NCBI GenBank assembly: GCA_036925085.1
Contig: JAUPFP010000050.1
Location: 1,278,001-1,342,000, forward strand
Length of the DNA stretch: 64,000 nt
Direction of reading: 5' to 3'
From: Brachycybe producta
Lineage: Eukaryota > Arthropoda > Diplopoda > Playtdesmida > Andrognathidae
Shown: positions 46,498 to 59,580 of the stretch, piece after piece
How positions within the stretch are numbered: position 1 is the first letter of the stretch
Layout: every line of letters starts with the position of its first letter
Position numbers and translations under genes: made by a program
The notes under the pieces: model-generated
What the model was told of the DNA's origin: nothing
Databases searched by the model: none
Seen by the model: the letters and a program-made list of their open reading frames with translations, nothing else

Positions 46498-49400
46498 TCT
46501 TGTCTGCGTTGCTTGGCGATTTTTTTTTTCTATTTTTCAAGGTCTTGATCTTTGAAATTCTACACAATGACTAATTTAATTTACATGTATTTTGCATGTT
46601 GCGTGTCAACTTTTTTTTATAATCATGTTAGTTGATATTTTGTTTCTACGTTTTAAATGAGTAAAACATTAAACAAAAAAAAACACCACTGAAAAAAATA
46701 TGTAAAAAAATTGGGTTGAACTTTGTAATTATTCGTGATTAAACTAATTCGTCTCATTTGTTGTTGAAAATGCATTTGTATGCATACATTATCATCATCA
46801 TCATCATGATATTATGCGTCAGTGAAGATATTATCTGTTGGTTGGTTATTCTGTATAATGAACTCTGCTGCAGTGGTTGCGTTTTTTTTAATATAACTCT
46901 AACGAGGGCAATTTTTCTTTATATTGTCATAGTGGAGAATCAGTCGTTCTGCAAAATTACTAGTAAATTTTCGAAATCATTAGTTTGGTACTAAATTTGG
47001 GTTTAAACAGTTATCATATTACATTAAAGTTTAAATAGGCATGATTTTGAATGAGCAATAACAAAAAAATGTAAATCACATGATTATCTCATAAAATATA
47101 TACCAACTTGAATGTTTTTGATTTTGTAAATCAGATGATTTTAAATGAAGCCAATTTAAATCAGTTAATCACGACATTGACATTAGTAGTTTAGGCAATC
47201 GGAATAATCAACAAGCTAATGTGGATACTGGGTGCAATCGGAAACGAAATTCATTTTTTGTTAAAAGGGTGACTCCTCCACCTCCTAGACATTTCTTTAT
47301 AAGAAAAAAGATTTCCGAATGGTCTTCATTTATCATTCTCAAATATGAGGCCATAGAAGACCTTATTTGAGGAGGTTTTTTGTATATAAATGACGTCAGC
47401 ATATAAACATTTTTTTCTGCATTCTAACCTTCACAATGAAGGTCACTATTCAATTTAAACTTCTCGAGAAACCAAGTATGTGAAGTAAATGTTTATTTTC
47501 TTGAGAAAAGTAGGTGAAACTAGCAATATTGTTTTTCAGTTTTCTTACCAGATAATAGCTTTTATTTCGTTTCCGAATGCGCCTAATGCTTTTAACGACA
47601 TTCTGTAGATTTTGTTTTATTATTTTATGCATTTTTGCATATATTTAGCAAAAATGTTAGTCATTTTTTTAAACTGGTTATTTTTTTTTTTTTGCAAATT
47701 GGTTAGTGACTCTACAAAATGACGGATTTTCCACTTTGCTGTTAACATAAGTAATAAATATAACGTAATAAACTCATGCTGAAATGAAAATAAAATAATT
47801 GTATTTTTCTGACATCTCGTACGACTGAATTAGAGCGTGAAAAAGTCAGAAATTATTATTATTATTATATGCTGACATTTTACCATAAGAGATGTATGTA
47901 TGCATAATTGTGGGGAGGAGGAAGGGGTGAAATGAGAGAGAATACATTAATGTTGCTTTTCGACTATTACATTATATGCTTTTTTGAAATCATATGACTT
48001 CATGGCTTTTTGACGTCATTCAAAAGTAATTCCAGTTTTTTTTTTCTCTCTTCTTTTTCTTCTTCTTCGTATTTTTGTTAATTTTTTTATCATCAATGGA
48101 ATTTAATGACTGTTGTTTGTGGAGAACAAAAAAAGGGAAGGTCAAATTCTAAACGACTTTTTTGAATTGACCACCTGTGTTTTTACGGTGGTGTTATTAA
48201 TGATACAGAATTGCATGCAGGAATTTTCGTATTTGGAAAAGGTAGTTTGGACACACAGTGGTTACTTTGTTTCTGTACAGAATTTTAGTGTGAAAATAAT
48301 TAAGTTTTAATTATAGCTGCGGAATTAGTATTTTTGTTGCTGCAAGTAATGTTCTTATCAATTAATTGGTTTTCAAACCTAAACTACTGCGCAACAAATG
48401 TTGCAGTAGTTTTACTATCACTCTTGATTCACTCAGTGTATTTTACGATGGAAACGCGTTTTTAGCTAATTAATAAGTTGTTATTAGATGGGGGGCGTTG
48501 AAACTAATTTACGACTAAATCCCAAAAAAAATATCCTGGTTGATTTGATTGAAATTGCTATTGGTCTTTTTGTTTCATTTTTACGAACTTCATTTTCATC
48601 ATTGAAGATAAAACTAAGGTACCTGATATTTTTTTCATAATTAATTTAATTCATTTTGCATTTTATTTTTGAATATTGAAAATGCAACCATTCTTTAATT
48701 ATCCATAGACAAAAATTAGAAAACAATTACTTAAAAAAACTACAATGCAAAGTTTACTTTAAAAGGAAGGTTGGATTTGTCTTTTCATCTTCTTTTACTT
48801 TTTTTGAATGGACCATCTGTGTATTTACGGTGATAGTTGATTAAATTTTTGATACAACTGACTTTCGACTAAATTCTCTTTCTACCGGTGCCATAGAATG
48901 TTGTCATTTTCAAAATTAACCTTAAGGGATTTGCAAATAAAGACTGAAAACAAAGTTATTTACTTAAGAAGTGCAGGGTCAGTTACTATTTTAAGGCAGA
49001 AGGTTCACTCATATTGATGTTTATTGGAGACTTAAGAGGGGTTTTTTTGTTTAGTCTAAGAATTTGATTGTGGATCCTTGTGATTTGTACAATATATTTT
49101 GTTCTGAACCCCTCAAATTGGAACTGGCAATGGATTGTGTTTTTGTAAATCTATCTTATTATTGATTTGACAGCCTGAAAAAATGTTGGCATCAGCTTAG
49201 TATTCGTCTCTCTAATGAGTGTTTTACATGTTTGTGTGTTTGTGGGCCCCCCCCCCCCCCCTCTCCCCTCTCCTATTGAGGGTCAGACTGTTTGCTGAGT
49301 TTGACATTACTGAAATAACAACTGCCTGTTACTAAGCACTTGTAACCCATTTAATAAAAGTTACCTAAAAAAAGAAGGTTTCAGAACTGTGGGCCAAATA

Positions 49401-51126
49401 AATGGATTTATTAATGAGAGAGTAGGTCCTAATATTTAGCTAGTAGTAACTTTGGAGACACTTGGTAATTGTATACATGTTTAATGTGGTTTATTATTGT
49501 TGTTCATCCTTCGTTTGGCACACTGTCCTCTTTTATTAAACCCTTTGTTTATTTATTCAGGAATCGAAACAAAAAAAAATGTCTGTCTGTACATTGCCTT
49601 ATTTTTGTTATAGAGCTTCTTGAAGAACGAAACTAGTTTCATTCTCTTTTCTATAATAATCTTGGAGGGTTTTATTTGCATAAAAATGTTTGAATTTTGG
49701 GTATGTTTGACTCGTGTATCTAACACATAAGGTTATCCAATTAACTGACTGACGCGTGATCCCGTCATGCTGTGTTTATAGTCGGCTTCTGAATTTAAAA
49801 TGACGACGACTTGAACTTCCTATTTAGAATCAAAACACGAAGCTGAAACGTTTAATGTTGTGTGTCTATACCACTGTTTCAGAAACCGGGTTCCGTGAAG
49901 CGAAAGTAAGGGAAAGATCACACGTGCTGAAAAAAATGCCACGGAATTCCACTATGTAAGGCCTTTCCTTTGCCAGAAGTGCCATATATCTTTGAGTGTA
50001 AATAAACACGGAAAGTTTATTTCTGTTTTCTGGTGGGTTTTCAGCGTGTATGATCCTTCCTTAAGGGTTTCACAAGAAAATTAAAAAATAAATAAATTTG
50101 GCGATATAAGCATAATGTGTACTTTTAATAGTTTTATGAATTTTTTTTGGAATATTGGACATAGATTTCCTAAAAAAAATGTATTAAAATTTTCTAAAAT
50201 AATATTACACTCTTCTCAATTAAAGTAAATTTGTTGGTAATTTTTGGTAATAATAGTTAGGTTACCAGGATTTACCAAAAATTACCAAAAAAAATACATA
50301 TTTGGGTTTCAGTAATGTTTTAAAGATTATAAAAGGGTTCCAGTGCCAAGATTAAAATGGGAAGCAGTGGTTTATACTTATAGATTACATATTTAATGTG
50401 TTCACCCATTTGTGTTATCTTATAAATCAATATAATGTAATGAAACAAAGGAATTCGAAGGGTTCCTTTGAATCTCTTGTTAGAAAATGAACTTTAAAAA
50501 ATAAAATTGTAATGAAGTTATAATTTTTCTTTATGAGTTGAAATTTGAAACTCGAAAACTTTGAATGCATTGAAAATGTTTCTAAATGGGATTTCCATTT
50601 GGTAGAAAGGAGACACACAATTCATTGCTTTTTCTCTCTTTCTCTCTCTCTCTCGAGTATTATATTTTTTCTTATAAAATGAACGTCTCTTTTTTTAGAT
50701 TTGTTCGTTTGTCTGAAATGTATTTCATGTAATACACACACACAAAATATACTGTAGGTATGCTCGTAGCGTAGGTAGGTAGGTAGGTTGGGACCTATAA
50801 ATATATTTATCCCCAAAAGCAATGTTAAATTTCTTTCATTACTTTGGTTTGTGGTTTTCTTTCATTATCATATATATGATGGTCTTTCTTAAAGATACAC
50901 ATACTCAATTTTTGGCACCACTTTTATTCTCATTCCATTGGCAGTTTTTTTGTTCTGCTACCAAATTACTATCACACTCATCTTTCATCGTTTTTACAAT
51001 GATGGTTGAAAGAAACTGGAACACTTTTACTGAAGTGTTTACCAACTTTAAATTATGCAATTGTCTACATATTTTTCATCATCCTGTAATTCAATTCAGT
51101 TCATTAAAATGGTTCTCATTTATGGT

Positions 51127-51297
51127 TGAAACGCACAAACCACTTTTAGTGGTCGATTTCGACTGCAAAATAAAACCAGGATTGTCGCCAAAGTCGACCA
51201 CTTCTTATCTTTAATCATAAATAAAATACATTGCAACCACCTGCAACTTTTATTTGCAGTGTAAAATTGACCACCAGAAAATGGTCTGTGTGAACTA
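51127..51297. repeat. Family E foldback repeat
   Basis: The left part holds CACAAACCACTTTTAGTGGT and the right part GACCACCAGAAAATGGTCTG then TGTGAAC; inner TGCAAAATAAA and TTTATTTGCA also mirror each other. Confidence 0.5.
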
Positions 51298-51522
51298 GGA
51301 AGGCAGAAAAAGACAGACTAGAAATATGCCTCGGGTAATTAGCATTTAAATTAGACTAAAATTTAAAATATTTTTCTTGGAAATTATTGTCACATTTTTT
51401 TCATATTTTTTAAAAAAATACTTAAAAAGTTCTTAGAAATTTTAAAATGTTCATCTTTGTATATTTTTATGTCCAGGGTTTTTTGTATCAAAATGGTGTA
51501 AAATGAAAGATTTTGAAGATAG

Positions 51523-51705
51523 ACATTTAGAAATCAGGACGAACACAAGTGGGCTCCGCCCTTTTTATGACGACCAACAACTTCTAATTGGTTGGTTATG
51601 TAATCTGACGTGACATGCTCCGCCCTTTTCAACGTCGAACCACACAACAAACCAATTATAAGTTTCCAGTCGTCATAAAAAGGGCGGAGCCAACTTTCTA
51701 AATGC
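51523..51705. repeat. Foldback MITE with CTCCGCCCTTTTTATGACG arms (family F)
   Basis: GGCTCCGCCCTTTTTATGAC (near 51551) and its exact inverse (near 51671-51690) are the arm cores; CATTTAGAAA ends both arms. The left arm has about 15 extra bp. A related copy lies at 59435-59580. Confidence 0.7.
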
Positions 51706-53139
51706 CTGTATTTTGAAGTTGCTATATAATTGGATGACTGTTAAGGGAGAAAAAAAAACATGTCTGAACCCTGGACTTATTTAAATAGGTGATGTCTTAA
51801 ACAGCTGACCCTTTTTATGTTTTTATGTATTTGAGTAATGCGTTTTATAGCTCTTGAAATCAGAGTGCCTTTTAAGGTGGTAGGGTTTTCTTCTTCATAA
51901 AAAAGTGCCTCATTCTCCTGATATTATAATGACGACATGATGACGTCATATAATGGTGTATCTAATGGTAGCTTCAAGCTACAGAATGAAATGGATGGTT
52001 GTAGGCCTATGGAACTTCCAAGAAAAACCACTGATCTGTAGTGTAGTTCAGAGATTTTTTTAGGCCTTTTGTCACTTATCTTTATAACCAAAGATTACAA
52101 AAGAATCTAAAGATTGACGATGTTCGAAGTCGCCACTGAGCCTCGGGAAAACTTACCATAAAACCTTATATTATAAGTTGAAAAAGTGGGTGGTATAACC
52201 TAGAATGAAATTAATGTGTGGTTTTTTTATCCTTCTACTTGTATTGCTAATGTGTGTGTGTGTATGTGCTCTATTTTAAGTACATTTTTTTAAAACTAAT
52301 ATGATAACGGGATAGGATTTTTGTGTGGTTGTTCTTGTAACTTTAATGTACGTTTTCATCAAACTTAATGCTTAAGGCCTCCTTCTGAGACACATCTACA
52401 TGAAAAACTTCAAAACATAATTCCAAAAATTCCAGTCTCTAAAGACTTTTCTAAAACTCAGCAAGAAATAGCTTCAAAATAAAAAAGAGAGAGAAAAAAA
52501 AACTATTACTCCTCCTAAAAATGGAGGTCCAAAAATTGGGTTTGTCACTTATAAAATGACAAAAAAAACTTCAAACTTCAAACTCTGCCACAAAGTGAAT
52601 AATTAGAGAACTCCGCAACTTAAGAACGAGTGGCTTTCTGCTAAAAGTTCAGAAAAGGCAATATGTTTGATAACACCATGTGTGTGGTGTGGTGAGAACA
52701 CCCTTCTGGAGCATTTTTAAGACCAACTTTTTCAACAACAAAAAAAATAAGTTGGCTAAGAAAGTTCATGCTAAAATTTGTTTTAATTTTGCGTTTACAT
52801 TGTCAAGTTTGTCACAAAAAAGTCGTGAAAAAAAGTTGGTCGTGTAAACGCATCATTAAAGAAAATGTCCCTTATGTTTCTGAAGAAAGCAAGCGTTTTT
52901 GGATGAGTTGATTGCTTTCTTGAGAAATGTATAGTTGCATGTATGTTGGACGTTATATTTTCCAATTATTATTGTTGAAATTGAACTCTCCACGTAAGAT
53001 GAAGGGAAATTCAGATTTTCACAAATTACGATAAAATAATACTGCAAAATTTTACAAAATACAATGATGCATTTTTATTTACAATAATGAAGTTTCTATT
53101 TTATAATATTTTCTTTTTTTTTTGGGGTTCTTTTTTTAG

Positions 53140-53235
53140 GCTTCTTTTTATTCGACGGCCTTGAAGACATTGATCTCAATGTCAACCATGGTACTATTGG
53201 GTCTAATAGCAGCTTACCATGCCTTGGAAGTGCAG
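53140..53235 (+). CDS. SK: SK channel, exon for S2
   Basis: A 96-nt, phase-0 exon encoding 32 residues, from ASFYSTALK to HALEVQ. It carries the S2 transmembrane helix (about residues 10-25 of the exon). The acceptor is a T-rich tract with AG at 53138-53139; the donor is CAG|GTATCT. Its start joins exactly to the end of the previous exon (LVYGK|ASFYS), and its end to the next (ALEVQ|LFMID), which reproduces the continuous SK protein order. Too short to stand out as an open frame, but sequence and splice phases fit the family closely. Confidence 0.92.
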
Positions 53236-55456
53236 GTATCTCATTTTCTTAATATTATTTTATTACCTTTGTACACGATGAAAAGAGCCACTTAATTTAG
53301 AAATGTTCTCTTCGTTCAGAATTACACTTCTGTTTTATTATTGTAATTATTTATTATGATTAATGATTAATTTATGAGTGCAAAACGGATAAAAAACGGT
53401 ACATTTTTTATGAGGCCACGTAAATTGTCCTAATTTAGATCCATCCGGGCGCCCCTTCCTTCTCTCTCTCTATTGACAATATATGTATGTTTTGGCCAAT
53501 TATTTCTGTGAATTTCTCCTCTTTTTTTTTCTGGTTCAAACACTGTAGGCCTATATACAAAAATGTCTGTACCGCCAGAGAGTGGCGAAATTTGTCAATT
53601 TTCAGATTTTTCTAGGTACACTTTGTTGAGTTTTAGGCAATTTGCGAAATGATAGAAACAAGCCAATCTGCAAATAAAGTGTAGCAAATGCTTCTAAGCT
53701 TGAGCATTGAGTAAGAAGACAATGATCCTGAGCTCAGTTTTTGAATTAGTTGTATTTTTAACGATTGCTAACTTTGAGATAGTCAAAGCTAGTGATAAAA
53801 AAAACTCATCAACTTTTCATAGGAAGTTTTATGTAACAGTTGCTGAATTTAATAGTTAGCTTTGACTGTTTTAAATTTAGTAGTCATTAAGAATATGTTT
53901 TTGGAAATAAAGTGAAGCAAATGCTCCACATAAATATAATTTGTTAACAAAAATCTAAAAAAAAGTTTGTATTTTAAAAGATAACACACATATTCTATAT
54001 TTTTGTGAACTTTTAATTAATTTGTTACTACTGAAAAACGTTTTACTTTCACAATAATGTTTCTACACCATAAAAATAACGGTTCATTCACTTTAAAATA
54101 AGAAGTCGGTTAATATTTGTGTTAAGTGGTTACTTTTTTCTATGGAGAGAGATATAGAAAAAAATGAAGAAATAAGGACAAAAAAAAGATGACATTAGTG
54201 AGGTTTTATGTTTTATAAAAGACTAGAAAAACTGAAATGAAATGGAAAAAAAAACTGAAGGAAAAGGGGTGGGGGGTGAGTAGGTTATTGTCTGTTTTTA
54301 AACTGCCCTAAAGATAAAATTTTTGCACATGACATTCCCATATCACTTGTTACTTAAAATCATCCATAATTCACTTGCAAGGTTTTAAGTCCTTCGTTTT
54401 TTTATTTTGAAGGAGAGAAGATGTATGAGTGAAAAATGGCTCAACTTTTCAACACATGTTTATAATAGAACTGTCAGTTTTGTTTCAAGTTCGATGGCGT
54501 TCTCAATGAATAGGGGGGGATGATTCACCCTATAGGCAGGCAATCACTGCTAGCCTGATCTCAATGTCAATCCTCTATCTCACTCTTTCATATAATATAA
54601 CTAGATAACTTTTTTTTTGCTGATCTTGATGTCCAAATGCATAAATATAGAAAATAATACAGTAGTTTCTTATGTAATATGCATAAGGCAATGAAGTTGT
54701 TTGTGTTGAATTTATTGATGCATATATTTTATGTACATTAATTTTCGTTGATGTCGTCGATTTTGAATAGGAAGGGTTTTTGGGGTGGATGGTAGTCGTT
54801 GCCACACCACGCAAACAAGAAAACAAACATAAGAGACTTAGGGAATTTGGGGGAGGGTTTTTTGTTCTTTATACATATATCTTTCCGCCTTCAAATTCCC
54901 TAATGGGGGGTGTATGAGAAAGGGAGAAGGAAGAACGGGGTTTTGAAAGCCCCAATTGTAGGATGATGAAAACCGTTCGTTTTGCTTTTGCTCTCTTGAT
55001 GCCGGATTTTTTCTCTCTCTCTCTCACTCCATGTTTTGCAACCGAATTTCAATAAGAATTCATCATGGAATTTTTTTTTTGCGCTCAGTTAATCACGCAT
55101 TAATCAATTTTATGGATTTTTTTTCGGTCGTAATTTATTCTTAGAAATAGAAAGAGAAAAAAATGGCTTCAAAAGACATATTTTACTATTGGGTCCAATA
55201 AATTTTTACATCACAAAGTTTTAGGTTTTTTTTTATATTTTTGTCATGATTCTTCTCGAGAAATTCTTTCTGTAACTTTTAGGTTTAAGAAGAAAAAAAT
55301 TATATATGTTGCCTAAACATAAAATGAACTTGTCAAAATTGTGGCTTACTTTTTTAAGTTGTTGATGCTCAAGTTTTCATAAAAAATACGTTTTGAGCTC
55401 AAGTATAATGAAACCTTCAAACTTAAGTAATGGGGGAAAAATACTTTGTGTATAAG

Positions 55457-55600
55457 TTGTCGAGCATCCATTTGGTGTAATTGTCCATTACACGAAATGT
55501 ATGTCCATGAACATAAATTGATTGGCCTGAGATGCAAAACGTGAAATGGACATACATTTCGTGTTATGGATAATGACACCAAATGGATGCGCGACGACAA
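55457..55600. repeat. 144-bp foldback MITE
   Basis: Left arm 55457-55508 and right arm 55542-55600 are near-perfect inverted copies; cores are CGAAATGTATGTCCAT and ATGGACATACATTTCG. The spacer is about 33 bp. Confidence 0.8.
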
Positions 55601-55849
55601 TATATGCATTATACAAGCAGAAAGGGAGATGGGGAGAAGAAACCGCATTGTTGTTTGCTGTTCTTGACAACTTCGAAATTGATGAATGTTGGCCTACCAT
55701 TGGTATGGCGGCCAGTGATGCATCATTTATATAGGATTTTTTGAGAAAAAGCAACTGTATTGTGTTAGAGTCTAGTATGTTTAGTTTGGGTAACGAAATT
55801 GCTTATATTTTGGGCTAAAAGTTAAGCCTGTTTTCCCCCCACTTGTACT

Positions 55850-56038
55850 GTTGCCTGACCATAAGATGAAGTTTGTGACGTCAGAGAGGTTTACGAAAAA
55901 TTGTGAATTTTTGGATAGGAAACGTTCTCTGCACTTTAAACAAAAGAAGTTTTTGAAATTCTTTTGGTATCAGAACTTATTAGTCTTTTTTATCAGGCAA
56001 AATATGACGTCACAAGCTTCATCTTATAATGAGGCAAC
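55850..56038. repeat. 189-bp MITE with about 34-bp terminal inverted repeats
   Basis: Ends are GTTGCCTGACCATAAGATGA and, as the complement of the right end, GTTGCCTCATTATAAGATGA; each continues through TTGTGACGTCA. The interior is AT-rich and non-coding. A clear target duplication was not identified. Confidence 0.75.
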
Positions 56039-57192
56039 TCTGGAGCTCTCTCTATATTAATTCCACTTCGTTGATGGTTTATATCAATTTTTGCAACCAA
56101 ATTTCTTTTGTTATCATTTGCGATGATCATCGAAATTATGCATCATTCATTCATGCATATGGAAAAGAATATTTTTTTTTCTTCTTCAGATTGTTAATTA
56201 AGATTGAGGAAATTAATAAATTAAAAAAGAAGAAAACTTCTTGAAGATGAAGAGATTCAATAATGCAATTATTATTTTTTTTATGGTTATTCCTTAATTT
56301 TACAAGAGTCGTAATACCCTTTTTATGATTAATATCACAAAAGTAATATCGGAAACGTTTTCTGGAAGGGAAATTAATTGAGAGCTCTTTAATCTTGATT
56401 ATGGGGTCACTACGTGATTTCCGGTTGGTAATTCATAATGAAGTAATTCTGGCCTTCGTTTCATTAATCTTAAATGGATGAACACACACGTTTAGATGGA
56501 ATTCGCGTGCTTTTTTCTCAATTAAAAATAATTATAGACCACAAATGTTTACATAAAATGTCGCTCATTAAAAGTTAGTAATTAAATATTAATATTCTTT
56601 TAAAAAAATGTTTGGTCATCCTATAATTCATACATACTAAATAGTATGTTTTCAGTGACAATGATTAGATCTATCGTAAAAAATGAAAAAAAAGACACCA
56701 TGTTTGTTTTATTTTGAAAACTACGAAATATAACATCTTTTTAAAAGTTTAAAAAATAATGTCTAAAAAAATGCTGTGGACCAGCTGGAAAATCACACGA
56801 AAGTGTTGAGAAATCAGAAAAAAATCGTTGCAATTTTGCCTGAAATTTAACTCGCTTTAGCAAACTTAAAACAACACACAAAAAAGTTAAACTTCTCAGA
56901 ATGTGTCCATTTAAATTACGTATACTCGTAAAGAGATACAGTATGAAGCCTATGCAACACTTTCTAAACATATGCAATTTTCTAATGTAGCACTAGCCCA
57001 AAATATAGAATTTATGTAAAAGAATGTCTTTATTCTGTCCATAAATTTGTAATTTACACTCTATCCAATTTGATAAAAACTTTTTTTTGTGCAAATTCTT
57101 ATAATTGCATTTACATGGCTTTCTTTGCAATAATGATAGACATGGTAATCAATCCCCATGGATTACAAAAGTGGAATTTTCAACTTAGATGT

Positions 57193-57560
57193 AAACAAGT
57201 CATTATTGTGGGCCCAGATGAAATTTCACTTAAGATGCTGAAGGAATTATCTGCAGACGTGTGTCAGCCCGTTCCTAAGTAATCTTTTTCCAAACATATC
57301 TCTCTCTCTATAGATAGCAATGATATTGCCTGGAAGCAGGCAAATATTTGTACAATTTATAAATCTGGGGATAAAAATTCACGAATTAATTACACTCCCA
57401 CATATGGTTAACATTTGAAAGTTTGTAAATCTTCTGAACATGTTTATAATTTATTCTAGCACAGTGAAGCATTTAATTTTAATTAACCAGCATGGTTTTA
57501 GAAAATGCTGATCAACTGATACCAGCTCAGGCAGATGCTTCAACATTGTCTAAATGCTGT
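57193..57560 (+). pseudogene. Decayed LINE (non-LTR) reverse transcriptase fragment
   Basis: Conceptual translation from 57211 gives GPDEISLKMLKEL, then a stop at 57280-57282, then IAWKQANICTIYKSGDKNS and INYTPTYG in the same frame. After further stops and a 1-nt shift comes NQHGFRKC (57485-57508). This order, GPD-LKEL, W-A-PI-KxGDK, NYRPI, NQHGFR, is the typical N-terminal part of Jockey/CR1-type LINE reverse transcriptases. At least four stops and one frameshift show it is dead. No catalytic YADD box was found. It sits in the sense orientation in an SK intron. Confidence 0.75.
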
Positions 57561-59434
57561 CATGCTGATTTCAGGTGCAGTCAGTTGAATTGAATTAATT
57601 TTTTCCAGTTGTGTCACGCCGAGTTCATACGTATATTGATGGACGTGATGTCATACTACTTAATTAACCAATGAATATAAAGTTTGTCTCTAACTTCAAT
57701 GGCAAGTTTTCTGCAAACATGTAAATCATTCGTGGAATTTGAAATTCGGTTAGAAACTCATGGAATTTACTTAAAAACAAAAGAATCCTGGAAAACTCTG
57801 AGAAATTAAAATTTTTCCAATATATTTTCACTACCTACTTATTATACGTGAAATTTAAATATAGTATTGTCTTTTATAAAAAGCATTTTCCACTCAGCTG
57901 CGCTTGCGGAATAGGAAATACGTTTATGTTTTCTGAAGTTTCGGCACGAATGTTGTTGTATTTCTACCCTGAAAAAACAGACGAAATTACCCTTTGAGGG
58001 GGGGGGATCAGGAAAATGGAACCATTGAGGGGTTTTTACATTATTTTGACCAACAACAAACATGAAAGAAAAATGCAACAAATAAAATCTTTTTTTCTTT
58101 TGACATTTACAACTTAACTACCTTCTTTATTATTTAGATTGTAATGAAATCTGATCATTTGCCAAGAAAAATATGTTTGTTTCTTCAACAAATTTATAGA
58201 AAAACGAAGTAGAAATCATTACTTACTTTGAAATGAGAATATTTAGAAACTTATTTTCAGTATTTATAAAAGCTTATTTCTTATTCTATGTAATATTAAT
58301 TTCTTGAGTTTGAATACTGAATGAGTGAGTGAGTGAACCCTCTTATGTTTTTCTATTTTTTTCAATTGCAAATAAAACAAACAGTTTTTACTAATTGCGT
58401 TTTTTTTTTTCAAACTCTTGCCTCGTTTTTTCTTCTGAAATGTCAAATCAATCTATGGCTGCTGCTGCCTTTTATTTTAATGTATTTTATATAAAGATAA
58501 ATGTAATGTTAAGTAGGTATTTCGGGTGGAAAATAATTTCATTGATGCAGCTTGAATAAATATTTTTGATAAAAATCTCTTTTTCTCCAAGAAAACAAAA
58601 CATCTCTCATGATATTCACTCATCAGTATACAAAATTGGCATTTCTAAATTGATAAAAAGACAAACGATACTGAAATTACCGTTCAATGATTATTAATTG
58701 TTCGCTCAATATTTTGCTGTTAATTAAGACATCTCATTATTGATGCATAGACAAAGAAAAGTAAACAGGTGCAAAATAAATCCATCTTTTTTCTACCACT
58801 ATCTATATTTTCATTTAAAAAACATGGACGCCTTGTTTATTTTAAACTTTTAAACCATTTGATTATCTTCTTTCTGGATTCAAAGCCTGCTCTGCTAATT
58901 AAGGTTGTATTCTTAATGACTTTTCAAGTTAAAACTAGTGTTAATTTCATCAACTTTTACTTGAAACTTCCTGTCAAAAATACATGATTTTAGCACTGCT
59001 TTTGACTTAGCAATCACGAGTCTTAGTTTTTCACTGAAGTTTTGATACATTCTGTGCCAATGCAAGGCCTATATAAATTATATTATTATTATTATTATTA
59101 AGCCAGGTCTGTGTGTGTAACATCGGAATTTATATAAATTTGAATAAATGAACTGCTTTTTTTTCTCAAGGTCAACTATATGTTGCACACTCCCTATCCA
59201 AGAACCCCATGCTATTAAATTAGAGAGGGGAAAAGGTTGGAAAGTGTAGAGGGGAGAGAGAGAGAGAAACGTGGAGGGAGAAAAAGTGGGAGGGGGTGAC
59301 TGAAATTGAAATGAAAGGAGTAAAAAAGAAACAAACGACACGCACGCGCACACCAGAGAAAATGAAAAATTCATTCTCTCTTTCAAATATAAAAAGGGGA
59401 GGGGATAATAGTAGCAAAATTAAACTACAGTTTA

Positions 59435-59580
59435 TCACAGGCAATTGTGCCCAGCATTAGAATTTCTTTTGCTCCGACCTTTTATGAACGTCATCAATTT
59501 CTAATTGGTTTGTTACTTGGTCTGACGTCATAAAAGGGCGGAGGAAAAGAAATTCTAATGCTGGGCACAATTGCCTGTGA
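59435..59580. repeat. Foldback MITE with perfect 36-bp arms (family F)
   Basis: 59435-59470 and 59545-59580 are exact inverted copies (ends TCACAGGCAATTGTGCCC). Inside them GCTCCGACCTTTTATGA and TCATAAAAGGGCGGAG continue the pairing, and the centre TCTAATTGG...TCTGACGT matches 51523-51705. Confidence 0.85.

Larger units (their letters stand above)
40222..53139 (+). other. SK: SK intron (about 12.9 kb), no gene seen
   Basis: Starts GTGAGT and ends with a T-rich tract and AG (53138-53139). It is AT-rich, with no supported coding sequence. It contains a CA-rich minisatellite (40450-41160), a (TA)n tract, family A, B and E foldback repeats, a MITE at 51523-51705 and poly-G/C runs near 44435 and 49250. 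Alternative SK exons could lie here; none was recognised. Confidence 0.7.
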
